A stretch of 64,000 nt of DNA from Corynebacterium lujinxingii (GTDB lineage Bacteria; Actinomycetota; Actinomycetes; Mycobacteriales; Mycobacteriaceae), in NCBI RefSeq assembly GCF_014490555.1, contig NZ_CP061032.1, forward strand, positions 1,116,001-1,180,000. Reading direction: 5' to 3'. The notes below the pieces were generated by a model. That model was given only the letters and a program-made list of their open reading frames with translations. It did not search any database and was not told where the DNA came from. The position numbers and the translations under genes are program-made. Shown piece by piece: positions 22,127 through 31,213 of this stretch (the stretch's first letter is position 1; each line of letters starts with the position of its first letter).

Positions 22127-22730
22127 CCCACTTGTCCGCAATGCGGTGTGGGAGCCAAGGCTATCTCGATAAATCGTAAGGGAATCGTTGGTGTTCACCC
22201 ACTTGTCCGCACGGGCGGAGTGCCGCGTGAACCAGATCGAGGTCGGCCCTGTGGGGAGCGCTCATGGGCTACTTTTTTGGAAAGCGCTCACTATTCGTTG
22301 GTGTTCACCAAATTGTCCGCAACGGCGGAATAGTTGGTCCGCACGCACTTGTCCGCAATGCGGAGATCACACCGGCGGTCCGTCCCCTGGGCTGGTTTGT
22401 AAAACCCGTTACCTAACACAACCGACCAACACAAACACGCCCTGAACCCTTGAAACACAACGAGTTTTACAAACCACCACCCGCAACACCGCCGCTTCCG
22501 TCGTACCCACCCCCTTTGTGATCGTGCCCGGTGAGTAAAACCCGCCCACAATCTCTTGCTGGACACCCAGGAAGCCCACAACCGCGGATTGGTTGGTGCT
22601 GACCAAGTTGTCCGCAATGGCGGAATAGTTGGTCCGCACCCAATTGTCCGCAATGCGGAATGGAAGTCAACACCAGCGCGGTAGGTAGCGGGAGAATCGT
22701 TGGTGGATCCCCACTTGTCCGCAATGCGGA
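22127..22730 (+). repeat. Cluster of palindromic repeats around TTGTCCGCAATGCGGA
   Basis: Seven copies of a core related to TTGTCCGCAATGCGGA lie in about 600 non-coding bases: near 22129-22146, 22200-22219, 22313-22329, 22347-22364, 22607-22624, 22643-22659 and 22713-22730. TCCGC and GCGGA pair within each core. Most are preceded by a TTGGTGnTCACC-like segment, itself a palindrome in TTGGTGTTCACCAA (22298-22311). Two composite units of 67 bp (22298-22364 and 22593-22659) are about 90% alike. The cluster lies between the rrn terminator and a TPR gene. No coding role is convincing; role unknown. Confidence 0.8.
22394..22475. repeat. Inverted repeat with 17-bp arms, MITE-like
   Basis: GGTTTGTAAAACCCGTT (22394-22410) and AACGAGTTTTACAAACC (22459-22475) match in 16 of 17 positions when one is reversed, enclosing 48 A/C-rich bases. 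It could be a long hairpin or the remains of a miniature element. It lies inside the repeat cluster. Confidence 0.6.
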
Positions 22731-22835
22731 GCGCTGTGTGGCAATCGAAGCGGCGAGCGGGCAACATCCATGTATCGCTGCGGTTAGGAATTCGCCTCGG
22801 CTCAGGGGGAACGGCGGGGAGCAGGAATACATCCC

Positions 22836-22841
22836 TATAAT
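22836..22841 (+). promoter_or_regulatory. Consensus -10 box before the TPR gene
   Basis: A perfect TATAAT lies 28 bases before the start codon at 22869; no good -35 is seen 17 bp upstream. GGAGGG before the ATG serves as ribosome binding site. Confidence 0.55.
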
Positions 22842-22868
22842 GATCGGGATACGAATTGGAGGGATTCC

Positions 22869-23798
22869 ATGGCAGAAGCCGGTAACGGAAACAACCGAGA
22901 CGAGCGCCGTTCCAACGATGAAGGCGGGCAGCGTCGCGGTTCGAAGGGTCGTGAGCAGTCCCGGGGTCGTCGTCAAGCGAACGGCTCCGACCGTGGAGAC
23001 CGCAAGGGCGGGTACCGCGGCAGTAAGGGGAAGGGGCGCGGCAAGGGCGGGCGCCCGGGACAGGGTAACCGTGTCCGTCATGACCGCTCCAACCCGTACC
23101 GTGAGGGTTTCCGCGAGGAGCGTATGGCGCAGAAGGAGCGCGAGCCGGATCTGCCGCAGGACCTAGAGATCACCGATCTGGATCCGTCGGTGCTGCAGGA
23201 TTTGAAGGTGTTGTCGAAGGACAATGCGGATCGCGTCGCTAAGCATATGCTGATGGCGACTGATCTGCTTGAAGACGACCCGAAGCTCGCACTCGATCAC
23301 GCTCGGGCGGCGAAGAATCGCGCGGGCCGTGTGGGTGTGGTCCGTGAGACCGCAGGTGTAGTCGCGTACCGCGCAGGCGAGTGGAAGGAAGCGCTGTCGG
23401 AGTTGCGTGCCGCACGACGCATCTCCGGTGGCCCGGGATTGCTTGCTGTGATGGCTGACGCGGAGCGCGGTCTGGGGCGGCCCGAGAAGGCGCTCGAACT
23501 CGGTCGGAGTCCGGAGGCGAAGGAGCTGGACGAGGCCGGCAAGATCGAGTTGGCGATTGTGCTGGCCGGTGCCCGTCATGACTTGGGGCAGCACGACTCC
23601 GCCTTGGCGACGCTGCAGCGGCTTAACCCGTCGCTGGATTCGCAGGGATTTGAACAAATGCGTCTGTCGTATGCGTACGCTGACGCGCTGCTAGCAACGG
23701 GTAAGCGCGATGAGGCGCGATCGTGGTTCGAGCACGTCGCCAAGGTTGACACTGATGGGCTTACCGACGCCGCTGAGCGTGCGAAGGAACTGGGGTAG
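22869..23798 (+). CDS. TPR-like protein with Gly/Arg-rich N-terminus
   Basis: A 309-residue protein. Residues 1-85 are low-complexity and rich in Arg, Gly, Lys and Ser (for example RGSKGKGRGKGGRPGQGNR), suggesting RNA or protein contacts. From about 110 on it is helical with tetratricopeptide-like repeats (ALDHARAAKNRAGRVGVVRE, AYRAGEWKEALSELRAARRI, DLGQHDSALATLQRLNP). The same gene stands before the HAD phosphatase, tlyA and nadK in Mycobacterium and Corynebacterium. Function is unknown. It ends 4 nt before the next gene. Confidence 0.85.
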   Translation: MAEAGNGNNRDERRSNDEGGQRRGSKGREQSRGRRQANGSDRGDRKGGYRGSKGKGRGKGGRPGQGNRVRHDRSNPYREGFREERMAQKEREPDLPQDLEITDLDPSVLQDLKVLSKDNADRVAKHMLMATDLLEDDPKLALDHARAAKNRAGRVGVVRETAGVVAYRAGEWKEALSELRAARRISGGPGLLAVMADAERGLGRPEKALELGRSPEAKELDEAGKIELAIVLAGARHDLGQHDSALATLQRLNPSLDSQGFEQMRLSYAYADALLATGKRDEARSWFEHVAKVDTDGLTDAAERAKELG

Positions 23799-23802
23799 GA
23801 AC

Positions 23803-24786
23803 ATGGCGCTGCAGGATAACCACGACGCGCTCCTGCTGGATCTTGACGGAACGGTGTGGAATGGCGGCGTGGCCATTGAGCACGCCGTCGATGCCATCAA
23901 CGGTTCGGGTCTGGCTGCGATGTACGTGACAAATAATGCGTCGAGAAGCGCGGGCGATGTTGCGCAGATGCTCAACGCGATCGGCCTTAACGCGGCGGAG
24001 CAGGAAGTAATCACCTCCGCCCAGGCGGCGCTGACCATGGCGGAATCCCACCTCGAGCACGGCGACTCGGTTCTGGTTGTTGGAGCTGCGTCGTTCAAGC
24101 AGCTTGTGAGCGACGCCGGCTACCGCGTTGTCGCTAGTGCCGACGACAACCCGAAGGTTGTCCTTCACGGCCACAACCCGGAGACGGGCTGGGCGCAGCT
24201 TTCCGAGGCCGCCCTGGCGATTCAACAGGGCGCGATCTATCTGGCAACCAATCTGGACACCACGTTGCCGATGGAGCGCGGGTTTATGGTCGGCAACGGG
24301 TCGATGGTCGCGGCGGTGACCTCTGCAACCGGTGTCGTGCCTGAGGCGGCGGGAAAGCCGGGGCCGGCCATGTTCCTCCAGGCCGCTGATCGCCTCGGGG
24401 CGAAGCGTCCGCTGGCGGTCGGCGACCGATTGGACACTGACATCGCAGGCGGTGTGGCCGCCGGTATTCCTGCATTGCATCTGCTCACTGGCGTCTCGGG
24501 CCCGCTGGCCCTGATCGAGGCCCCGAAGGAGCACCGGCCGACGTTTATCGCCGACGATCTTCGTGGCCTGACGCAGGATGCCGAGTCGCTGCGTCCGGGT
24601 ACGCAGGGCGGGTTCACCGCCCGCATTGATGGCGACGACATCATCCTCGGAAACGGCAATGACGCAGCCACACCGACTGAGGCGCTGCGAACCGTGCTCG
24701 AGGTGGCGTGGCACATGGACACCCCGCCGGAGTACGTCCGGCCGAACTCGGAGGCCGCCGAACGCGCGACCGCACAGTGGTGGTGA
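23803..24786 (+). CDS. HAD-superfamily (class IIA) sugar-phosphatase-like hydrolase
   Basis: A 327-residue phosphatase of the NagD/PGP type. Motif 1 is LLLDLDGTVWNG near 9-20 (nucleophile Asp in DLDGT), motif 2 is YVTNNASRS near 45, and the metal-binding motif is AVGDRLDTDIAGG near 204-216. ATG 23803 follows AGGAAC; the frame upstream overlaps the TPR gene. Natural substrate unknown. The conserved neighbour of tlyA and nadK. Confidence 0.9.
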   Translation: MALQDNHDALLLDLDGTVWNGGVAIEHAVDAINGSGLAAMYVTNNASRSAGDVAQMLNAIGLNAAEQEVITSAQAALTMAESHLEHGDSVLVVGAASFKQLVSDAGYRVVASADDNPKVVLHGHNPETGWAQLSEAALAIQQGAIYLATNLDTTLPMERGFMVGNGSMVAAVTSATGVVPEAAGKPGPAMFLQAADRLGAKRPLAVGDRLDTDIAGGVAAGIPALHLLTGVSGPLALIEAPKEHRPTFIADDLRGLTQDAESLRPGTQGGFTARIDGDDIILGNGNDAATPTEALRTVLEVAWHMDTPPEYVRPNSEAAERATAQWW

Positions 24787-24787
24787 C

Positions 24788-24961
24788 ATGACTCCGCCGC
24801 TGCCACGCGACCCGCGTGCTCCGCACACCACACCAGCCGAGGTCACCGAGAAGTTCGAGGGAATTCTTTCGGAGGAGACCGCGACGCTGTCTGAAGAAGT
24901 CGATGTACTCACCCGCGCCCACGCCGTTCTCGGCGAGGCGCTGCAGGAAAGGAACGGCTGA
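24788..24961 (+). CDS. Small conserved protein between the HAD gene and tlyA
   Basis: 57 residues: a Pro-rich start, then a helical stretch EEVDVLTRAHAVLGEALQER likely to form a coiled coil. A protein of this size stands at the same place in Mycobacterium (between the phosphatase and tlyA). It starts one base after the HAD stop and its TGA overlaps the tlyA ATG, so all three are translationally linked. No function known. Confidence 0.75.
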   Translation: MTPPLPRDPRAPHTTPAEVTEKFEGILSEETATLSEEVDVLTRAHAVLGEALQERNG

Positions 24962-25779
24962 TGGCGCCGAAGCGCACCCGGTTGGACGCGGAACTTGTCC
25001 GCCGTAAAATTGCGCGGTCACGTGAGCAGGCTCAGAGCTGGATCAAGGAAGGTCGCGTGGAAGTCGGCGGCTTTGTCGCGTCGAAGCCGGCGACGGTGGT
25101 GGAGCCGGAGGTATCGATCCGCGTTAGCATCGAGGATCTCGAAGATTGGGCGTCGCGTGGCGCGCACAAACTGCTTGGGGCGTTAGAAGCGTTCCAGGAG
25201 TTGAGCGTCGAGGGTAAGCGTGCGCTGGATGCTGGCGCCTCCACGGGCGGATTCACCGATGTTTTGCTGAAGCACGGCGCGTCGGAGGTTGTCGCCGTCG
25301 ACGTCGGTTACGGGCAACTCATCTGGCGTCTGCAAAACGACGACCGCGTGACAGTGCTGGACCGCACGAACATTCGCAACCTCACCCCAGACATGATGGG
25401 TGGGCCCGCAAATCTTATGGTGGGCGACTTGTCCTTCATCTCGCTGAAGCTGGTCCTTCCGGCGCTTGTCGACTGCCTGGAGGACGGCGCCGATCTTCTG
25501 CCGATGGTCAAACCGCAATTTGAGGTCGGCAGGGACCGTCTCGGTTCCGGTGGCGTGGTGCGTTCGCCGGAGTTGCGCGAAGAGGTCACGCTTGACGTGG
25601 CAAGGTTCGCGCAAGGGTTGGGGCTCAGCGTGCGCGATGTGGCAGCCTCGCCGCTGCCGGGCCCGAGCGGTAACGTGGAGTACTTTCTGTGGCTGGTCAA
25701 GGACGGCGGGGCGACTTCGCTTGACGACGACACCCTGACCGCCACCGTCCATCGTGCCGTCAAGGAGGGGCCGCAATGA
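24961..25779 (+). CDS. tlyA: TlyA-family rRNA 2'-O-methyltransferase / hemolysin-like
   Basis: A 272-residue enzyme; mycobacterial TlyA methylates ribose in 16S (C1409) and 23S (C1920) rRNA. An N-terminal S4 domain (about 1-62, LDAELVRRKIARSREQAQSW) precedes a FtsJ-like methyltransferase domain with the SAM motif LDAGASTGGFTDVLLKHG near 87-104. It overlaps the preceding small gene by one base and nadK by four bases (ATGA). Target sites are inferred from the family. Confidence 0.93.
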   Translation: MAPKRTRLDAELVRRKIARSREQAQSWIKEGRVEVGGFVASKPATVVEPEVSIRVSIEDLEDWASRGAHKLLGALEAFQELSVEGKRALDAGASTGGFTDVLLKHGASEVVAVDVGYGQLIWRLQNDDRVTVLDRTNIRNLTPDMMGGPANLMVGDLSFISLKLVLPALVDCLEDGADLLPMVKPQFEVGRDRLGSGGVVRSPELREEVTLDVARFAQGLGLSVRDVAASPLPGPSGNVEYFLWLVKDGGATSLDDDTLTATVHRAVKEGPQ

Positions 25780-26696
25780 CCACCGCGCGCGAGATCTTGC
25801 TCGTTCCGCACCTGTTTCGCGAGTCGAACATCGAATCAGCCGCGCGGGCTGCAACCTTGCTCGAGGAGGCTGACATCACCGTCCGCCTGCTCGAGCAGCA
25901 GCGGATGGATGCGATTGAGACGCACCCGGTGTTGAGCGGGCTCAAGCGTGCGGCGGCCGACGCTGACGCAGCGGCCGGTTGCGAGCTGGTTCTGGTGCTC
26001 GGTGGCGACGGAACCTTTTTGCGTGCGGCGGGCTACGCGCGGGCGCAGGATATTCCGGTGCTGGGGATCAACCTGGGCCATGTGGGCTTTCTCGCTGAGG
26101 GCGAGGCGGAGAGTCTGGAGCAGTCGGTGCGCCAGGTCGTCGATAAGACGTACCGGGTGGTCGACCGGATGACGGTCGACGTGACGGTGACCGACCAGGC
26201 GGGGGAGGTCGTCGGCAGGAGCTGGGCGCTCAACGAGTGCAGCGTGGAAAACATGGAGCGCTCCCGTGTGCTCGACGCGACGCTGGAAGTTGATTTCCGC
26301 CCGGTGTCCTCGTTCGGTTGCGACGGGGTGCTCGTGGCTACGCCAACAGGTTCGACGGCGTACGCGTTTTCGGCGGGCGGGCCAGTGATGTGGCCAGCGC
26401 TGGATGCGATCTTGGTGGTGCCGAACAACGCGCACGCCTTGTTTGCCAAGCCGTTGGTGGTCTCTCCGAATTCGACGGTCGCGGTGGAATCCGAGCCGAC
26501 GACGAGTGACGCGACCGCGGTTATGGACGGCATCCGCCGGATTCCAGTCCCGGCTGGGGCGCGCGTCGAGGTGGTGCGCGGGGCGCGTCCGGTGCGGTGG
26601 GTACGCTTGGACGACAAACCGTTCACAGACCGGCTGGTGGACAAGTTCCAGCTGCCGGTGTCGGGGTGGCGCGGACCGCGCGGCCAGGCAGTTTAG
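25776..26696 (+). CDS. nadK: NAD kinase
   Basis: Phosphorylates NAD to NADP using ATP or polyphosphate. The 306-residue protein has GGDGTFLRAAG near 76 (catalytic Asp), NECSVEN near 153, and the Gly-rich TPTGSTAYAFSAGGPVMWP near 188-206. The start overlaps the tlyA stop. recN follows after 9 nt with GGAGG between, matching the conserved tlyA-nadK-recN order. Confidence 0.96.
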   Translation: MTTAREILLVPHLFRESNIESAARAATLLEEADITVRLLEQQRMDAIETHPVLSGLKRAAADADAAAGCELVLVLGGDGTFLRAAGYARAQDIPVLGINLGHVGFLAEGEAESLEQSVRQVVDKTYRVVDRMTVDVTVTDQAGEVVGRSWALNECSVENMERSRVLDATLEVDFRPVSSFGCDGVLVATPTGSTAYAFSAGGPVMWPALDAILVVPNNAHALFAKPLVVSPNSTVAVESEPTTSDATAVMDGIRRIPVPAGARVEVVRGARPVRWVRLDDKPFTDRLVDKFQLPVSGWRGPRGQAV

Positions 26697-26705
26697 GGAG
26701 GCGAT

Positions 26706-28436
26706 GTGCTCGCAGAGATCGCAATTTCGAATCTTGGCGTGATCAGCCACGCCTCGGCGGAATTGTCGCCGGGGCTCACTGTGCTCACCGGTGAGACTGG
26801 TGCCGGCAAAACGATGGTGGTCACGGGGCTGCGGCTGCTCACTGGCGGGCGTGCGGATGCCTCACGGGTGCGCACGGGCGCGAAGGAGGCAGTCGTTGAA
26901 GGTGCGTTTTCCACCGAGGGGCTGCCGGAGCCGACTATCGACGACGTCCGTTCCGTCGCAGAAGGCGCCGGTGCACAGCCGGACGAAAACGGCGAGTACC
27001 TCGTCTCCCGCTCGGTGAAGGCGTCGGGGCGATCGAGCGCGCACCTGGGCGGCCGGAAGGTGCCGGCGGCGGCGTTGGGGGATTTAGCCGCGCACCTGTT
27101 GACCATCCACGGTCAGAACGACCAGCTGCGTCTGCTCGCGCCGGAGCAGCAACTGGCGGCGCTCGACCGCTTCGACCCAGCGATCGCTCCGAAGCTTGAG
27201 GCTTACCGGGAGGTCTACACCGAGTGGCGCCAGGCGGTGAAAAGCCTCAAGGAGCGCACGGAAAAGCGGCTTGAACTGGCCCAGGAGATGGACCGGCTGC
27301 GCTTCGCGATCGAGGAAATCGATGCGGTGTCGCCGCAGGCAGGCGAGGACGATGAGCTCGTTGCCACGATCAACCGCCTGCAGGACGTCGACGCGTTGCG
27401 TGAGGCGGCCCAGACCGCGTTGGTGGCCATCGACGGCGCTGAGGCCGTCGGCGCGTTTGGTGCAGATGAGGAGGAGCCGGCGTCGGATCTCGTCGGCAGG
27501 GCGCAGGCGGCGCTTGCATCGTCGAGCGACGAGGCTCTCCGGGAACTCGGTGTGCGTCTGGGCGAGGTGGCGCGAGTACTCGCGGACGTCTCCGCGGAAC
27601 TGGGCGCGTACACCGCCGACTTGCCCTCAGACCCGGACGAGCTTGAGCGCCTGCTGCAGCGCCAGCAGGAACTCAAGAGCCTGACGCGCAAGTACGCGCC
27701 GGACATCGCCGGTGTGGTCGCCTGGCGCGAAAAGGCGGGAAAGCGGCTGGGACAGATCGATACGTCGGAAGAGGCCGTCGACAAGCTCAAAACGCAGGTG
27801 GCCAAGCTAGAAAGCGAGATGAAAACACGGGCGGCCGCGCTGACGAAGGCGCGCGCCAAGGCCGCCAAGCGTTTAGGCGAGGCCGTGACCGAGGAACTGC
27901 ACGGCCTGGCCATGCCCAAGGCGCAGCTACGTGTGGAGGTCGCTGAAGCCAAGTTCGGACGCGACGGGGCCGACACGGTGGAGATCACGCTCGCGCCGAA
28001 TGCTGCGCTTGAGCCGAAGCCCTTGGCGACGAGCGCGTCCGGCGGCGAACTCTCGCGCGTCATGCTGGCACTTGAGGTGATCTTGTCCGAATCGTCAAGC
28101 GGGGCAACGCTGGTGTTCGACGAGGTGGACGCTGGTGTGGGCGGTCGCGCCGCAGTTGAGATTGGGCGGCGGCTTGCGCGGTTGGCGAGGCGCAACCAGG
28201 TGATCGTCGTCACGCACTTGCCCCAGGTGGCGGCGTACGCGAACACGCACCTGCACGTGTCCAAGGATGTCGGCGACGAGGCGGTGACCTCAGGGGTGGG
28301 CACCCTTGCCGATGAGGAACGCATTGAGGAGTTGGCGCGCATGATGGCGGGTCTCGACGATTCGGACACCGGTCGCGCACACGCCACGGAGCTGTTCACC
28401 CGGGCGCAGCGCGAGGTGGAGGAAATGCGGGCCTAA
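26706..28436 (+). CDS. recN: DNA repair protein RecN
   Basis: An SMC-like ATPase in double-strand break repair. GTG 26706 is preceded by GGAGG; 576 residues. Walker A TGETGAGKTMVV lies near 30, a long coiled coil covers about 160-390, the ABC signature SASGGELSRVMLALE is near 445, and Walker B LVFDEVDAGVGGRAA near 470. The length fits the family. Last gene of the run that begins with the TPR gene. Confidence 0.95.
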   Translation: MLAEIAISNLGVISHASAELSPGLTVLTGETGAGKTMVVTGLRLLTGGRADASRVRTGAKEAVVEGAFSTEGLPEPTIDDVRSVAEGAGAQPDENGEYLVSRSVKASGRSSAHLGGRKVPAAALGDLAAHLLTIHGQNDQLRLLAPEQQLAALDRFDPAIAPKLEAYREVYTEWRQAVKSLKERTEKRLELAQEMDRLRFAIEEIDAVSPQAGEDDELVATINRLQDVDALREAAQTALVAIDGAEAVGAFGADEEEPASDLVGRAQAALASSSDEALRELGVRLGEVARVLADVSAELGAYTADLPSDPDELERLLQRQQELKSLTRKYAPDIAGVVAWREKAGKRLGQIDTSEEAVDKLKTQVAKLESEMKTRAAALTKARAKAAKRLGEAVTEELHGLAMPKAQLRVEVAEAKFGRDGADTVEITLAPNAALEPKPLATSASGGELSRVMLALEVILSESSSGATLVFDEVDAGVGGRAAVEIGRRLARLARRNQVIVVTHLPQVAAYANTHLHVSKDVGDEAVTSGVGTLADEERIEELARMMAGLDDSDTGRAHATELFTRAQREVEEMRA

Positions 28437-28476
28437 CCCGCGCGCCTCCCCGGTTCAGGCAGGTCAACGTTGCACA

Positions 28477-29685
28477 ATGGCACGCATGACTGTTGGAACT
28501 GGGGAAGCGGCCGCGAAAGAGTTGCGCGGCACGCTCCGCGACTGCACACCGCAGGGCAAAGGGCTCGCACGTCTTGGCGAGGGCGACATCGCGTTCGTCG
28601 ACGCGCCGGACATGCAACGGCGCTTGGCGGAGCAGCTGATTTCGCGGCGGCCGGCCGCGGTAGTCAACCTCTCGCCGTACAGCACCGGGACGCTGCCGAC
28701 ATTCGGCCCCCACTTGCTGCTCGACGCCGGCGTGCCGCTCTACGAGTCCGTCGGCTCGGAACTGCGCTCCAAAATCCGCGACGGCAAAAAGGTGACGCTC
28801 GCTCCCAGCGGCGAACTGACCTTCGGGCGCAAGAACAGCGCCAAGGCTGAACCGGTTACGCGTGAGCAGGTCGACGCCTCATTTGCCGAGGCGCAGCGCG
28901 GCCTAGTGGAGAACATGGAGGCCTACTTCGGCAACACTATCGAGTTCATCCACTCCGAGGCGCCGTTGCTGATCGACGGCGTCGGCGCGCCCGAACTGGG
29001 TGATGTGATCGCAGACCGCAAGGTGGTCGTCGTCTCGCCGGGCGAGGACACCCGCCGGCGCATGTCGGGTATCCAGAACTTCATGCAGGAGTACACCCCG
29101 GTGATCATTGCAGCCGGCTCCGCGGCGAACACGCTGGCGCAGATGGGATACGCGCCGGACTTCATCGTGGCGGACCCCGCCGACGTGTCGTCGGAAAACT
29201 TGCGCGGCGACGCCCGCGTGATCCTGCCGGCGGACCCGGACGGTTACGCGCCCGGGTTGGAGCGCATCCAGGACCTCGGCGTGGGCGCAATGACGTTTCC
29301 CGCGGCAACCGATTCGCCGACAGACCTGGCGATCTTGCTGGCGGCGTTCCACGACGCGGAAACCATTGTCACTGTTGGCAATCAGGTAGAGTTGGACCGC
29401 ATGTTCGCCGATACGGCGCACGCGGACCCGGCAGCGTTGCTGGCCCGGCTGAAGGCGGGCCGCAAGGTTGTCGATTCCACAGTGATTGAAAACCTGTACA
29501 CGGTCGAGCCGACCAGCGGCGTGGCCTGGGCCTGGGCACTGCTTGGCCTCCTGGTTACCGCGGCGCTGGTGATCCTGGTGGCCGGCCTCGGCGGTAGCGG
29601 CACCTTCGCGGACAACCTGACGGGCACGTGGGACACAGTTGCGCAAACCGTGCAGAGCTGGTTCCCATCTGGAGAGGGGGAGTAG
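28477..29685 (+). CDS. steA: SteA-like septation/envelope protein
   Basis: A membrane protein of up to 402 residues with a thiamin-pyrophosphokinase-like core (for example IIAAGSAANTLAQMGYAPDF near 210) and a C-terminal membrane helix AWALLGLLVTAALVILVAGL near 345-365. In Corynebacterium the SteA/SteB pair acts in cell separation and envelope integrity, and the mycobacterial homologue stands at the same place between recN and mctB. Start could be ATG 28477 or ATG 28486; CACAAT (28471-28476) lies where a leaderless -10 would serve 28486. steB starts 6 nt after the stop. Confidence 0.88.
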   Translation: MARMTVGTGEAAAKELRGTLRDCTPQGKGLARLGEGDIAFVDAPDMQRRLAEQLISRRPAAVVNLSPYSTGTLPTFGPHLLLDAGVPLYESVGSELRSKIRDGKKVTLAPSGELTFGRKNSAKAEPVTREQVDASFAEAQRGLVENMEAYFGNTIEFIHSEAPLLIDGVGAPELGDVIADRKVVVVSPGEDTRRRMSGIQNFMQEYTPVIIAAGSAANTLAQMGYAPDFIVADPADVSSENLRGDARVILPADPDGYAPGLERIQDLGVGAMTFPAATDSPTDLAILLAAFHDAETIVTVGNQVELDRMFADTAHADPAALLARLKAGRKVVDSTVIENLYTVEPTSGVAWAWALLGLLVTAALVILVAGLGGSGTFADNLTGTWDTVAQTVQSWFPSGEGE

Positions 29686-29691
29686 ACAGCA

Positions 29692-30546
29692 ATGGCGAAA
29701 CAGATCGGATCTGGCGGCCTGGTCGCAGCCGGCCTCGGCTGGGGGCTAGCGCTCGGCGTCGTGCTCGGCGCGGCGGTGCTCGCCCCGGCGATTCCCGGTG
29801 GGCCGGACGTGTTCAACGGTGCGTTCCGCAGCGACGTCGACCACTCCGCAGCGGCGGACGAGGCAACGGAGCAGACGCAGGAAAGCAGCGAGGCGCAACA
29901 GCGTTTCGACGCCGCCGAAGACCTCCTGTCGCGCGAATCCGTCTCCATCGTCTCCGGCGCGCTGACGGATGTGCCGGTGGCGATCGTGCGCACGAACACG
30001 GCCTCGGACGACGACGTCGCCTCGGTGCGTTGGCTGCTCAACGCCGCGGGCGCGTCCGACGCCGGCGAGTTGCGCTTGACGGAGAAGTTCACGGACCAAA
30101 ATGCAGCGGACGAACTGTCCACGCTGATTGCCTCGACGTTGCCGTCGGGCGCGCAGTTGAGCGTGGACAACCGCTCGCCGGGCATGCACGCGGGGCAGTC
30201 GTTGGCCTCCATCATGCTCATCGACCCGGCCACGAACGAGGCCCCGGCGCAGGCGTCAGACCGCAGCCTGGTGATGGACACCTTGCAGCAGTCCGGGTTC
30301 GTGGAGCACAAGGGGTCGATTGTGCCGGCCGAGGCAGTGGTGGTCGTCGACGGCAAGCCCGATGCCGCAGGCGGCGAGTTTGGAGCGAAGCTGCTGCGCG
30401 ATTTTGCCGAGGCCTTGGGCGAGGCTGGCACCACTGTGCTGGCAAGTCAGGAGATTGCCCCGAAGGAGTTGCGCGGGGTGGCAACGGTCGGTGCGGTCGA
30501 TAGCGAGACTGGCCGGATCTCCACGGTGCTCGCCGTGGCGGAGTAG
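29692..30546 (+). CDS. steB: SteB/MctB-like copper-transport outer envelope protein
   Basis: A 284-residue protein with an N-terminal membrane anchor GWGLALGVVLGAAVLAPAI (about 18-36), a helical stretch rich in Glu/Gln (60-80) and an extracytoplasmic C-terminal domain. This is the architecture of MctB (the copper channel-forming protein of Mycobacterium) and SteB. It is adjacent to steA, as in related genomes. In C. glutamicum and M. tuberculosis pyrG comes next; here the Nudix gene follows after 19 nt. Confidence 0.85.
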   Translation: MAKQIGSGGLVAAGLGWGLALGVVLGAAVLAPAIPGGPDVFNGAFRSDVDHSAAADEATEQTQESSEAQQRFDAAEDLLSRESVSIVSGALTDVPVAIVRTNTASDDDVASVRWLLNAAGASDAGELRLTEKFTDQNAADELSTLIASTLPSGAQLSVDNRSPGMHAGQSLASIMLIDPATNEAPAQASDRSLVMDTLQQSGFVEHKGSIVPAEAVVVVDGKPDAAGGEFGAKLLRDFAEALGEAGTTVLASQEIAPKELRGVATVGAVDSETGRISTVLAVAE

Positions 30547-30565
30547 TGCAATAGGCTCGGATGCT

Positions 30566-31213
30566 ATGAGCCACGAATTCACTGTTGAATCGTCCGAGAT
30601 CCTCATCGATGCGCCGATCATCGCGGTGCGCCGCGACAGCGTTGTCATGCCGGGCGGCACACCCGCTGACCGGGAGATTGTCGAGCACTTCGGCGCAGTT
30701 GCGGTCGTCGCGCTTGACGACGACAACAACGTCGCCCTGGTCGAGCAATACCGCCACAGCGTGGGCCGCCGCCTGCTTGAATTGCCCGCCGGTCTGTTAG
30801 ACGTGTACGGCGAAGACGAGCTGGAGTGCGCGAAGCGGGAACTGGTGGAAGAAGCCGGGCTGGAGGCCGACGAGTGGGCTGTGCTGGTTGATTTGGTCAC
30901 GTCTCCGGGGTTTGCGGAAGAGGCGGTGCGGGTGTTCGTCGCTAAGCAACTGCGCGAGGTGGAGCGCCCCGACGCCGAAAACGAGGAAGCCGACATGGGC
31001 TTTTCGTGGGTGCCGTTGGACGAGGCGGCGGAGAAGGTGCTGCGAGGTGAGATCGTCAACTCGATCGCGGTTAGCGGCATCCTGGCGGCGAGCAGGGTGG
31101 CAGCCGGCGGCGGGCACACGCGCGACGTGGCTGAGCCGTTCGAGTGGCGCCCGCAATCGCTGGCCCGGCGTCGTGGTGAGCGCGGCATTGTGCCGGATAT
31201 GAAGCAGGTGTGA
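30566..31213 (+). CDS. Nudix hydrolase, ADP-ribose pyrophosphatase type
   Basis: A 215-residue Nudix enzyme that likely cleaves ADP-ribose. The Nudix region spans about 70-100 (LLELPAGLLDVYGEDELECA then KRELVEEAGL) with the REL.EE.G core and the ADPR-type Pro-Ala-Gly before it. TAGGCT (30552-30557) ends eight nt before the ATG, the layout of a leaderless transcript. Its stop overlaps the xerD start (TGATG). Confidence 0.9.
   Translation: MSHEFTVESSEILIDAPIIAVRRDSVVMPGGTPADREIVEHFGAVAVVALDDDNNVALVEQYRHSVGRRLLELPAGLLDVYGEDELECAKRELVEEAGLEADEWAVLVDLVTSPGFAEEAVRVFVAKQLREVERPDAENEEADMGFSWVPLDEAAEKVLRGEIVNSIAVSGILAASRVAAGGGHTRDVAEPFEWRPQSLARRRGERGIVPDMKQV

Noticed and set aside
22127..22730. CRISPR array
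   Set aside because: Spacing of the repeats is irregular, the repeats vary, spacers are not uniform and no cas genes are near.
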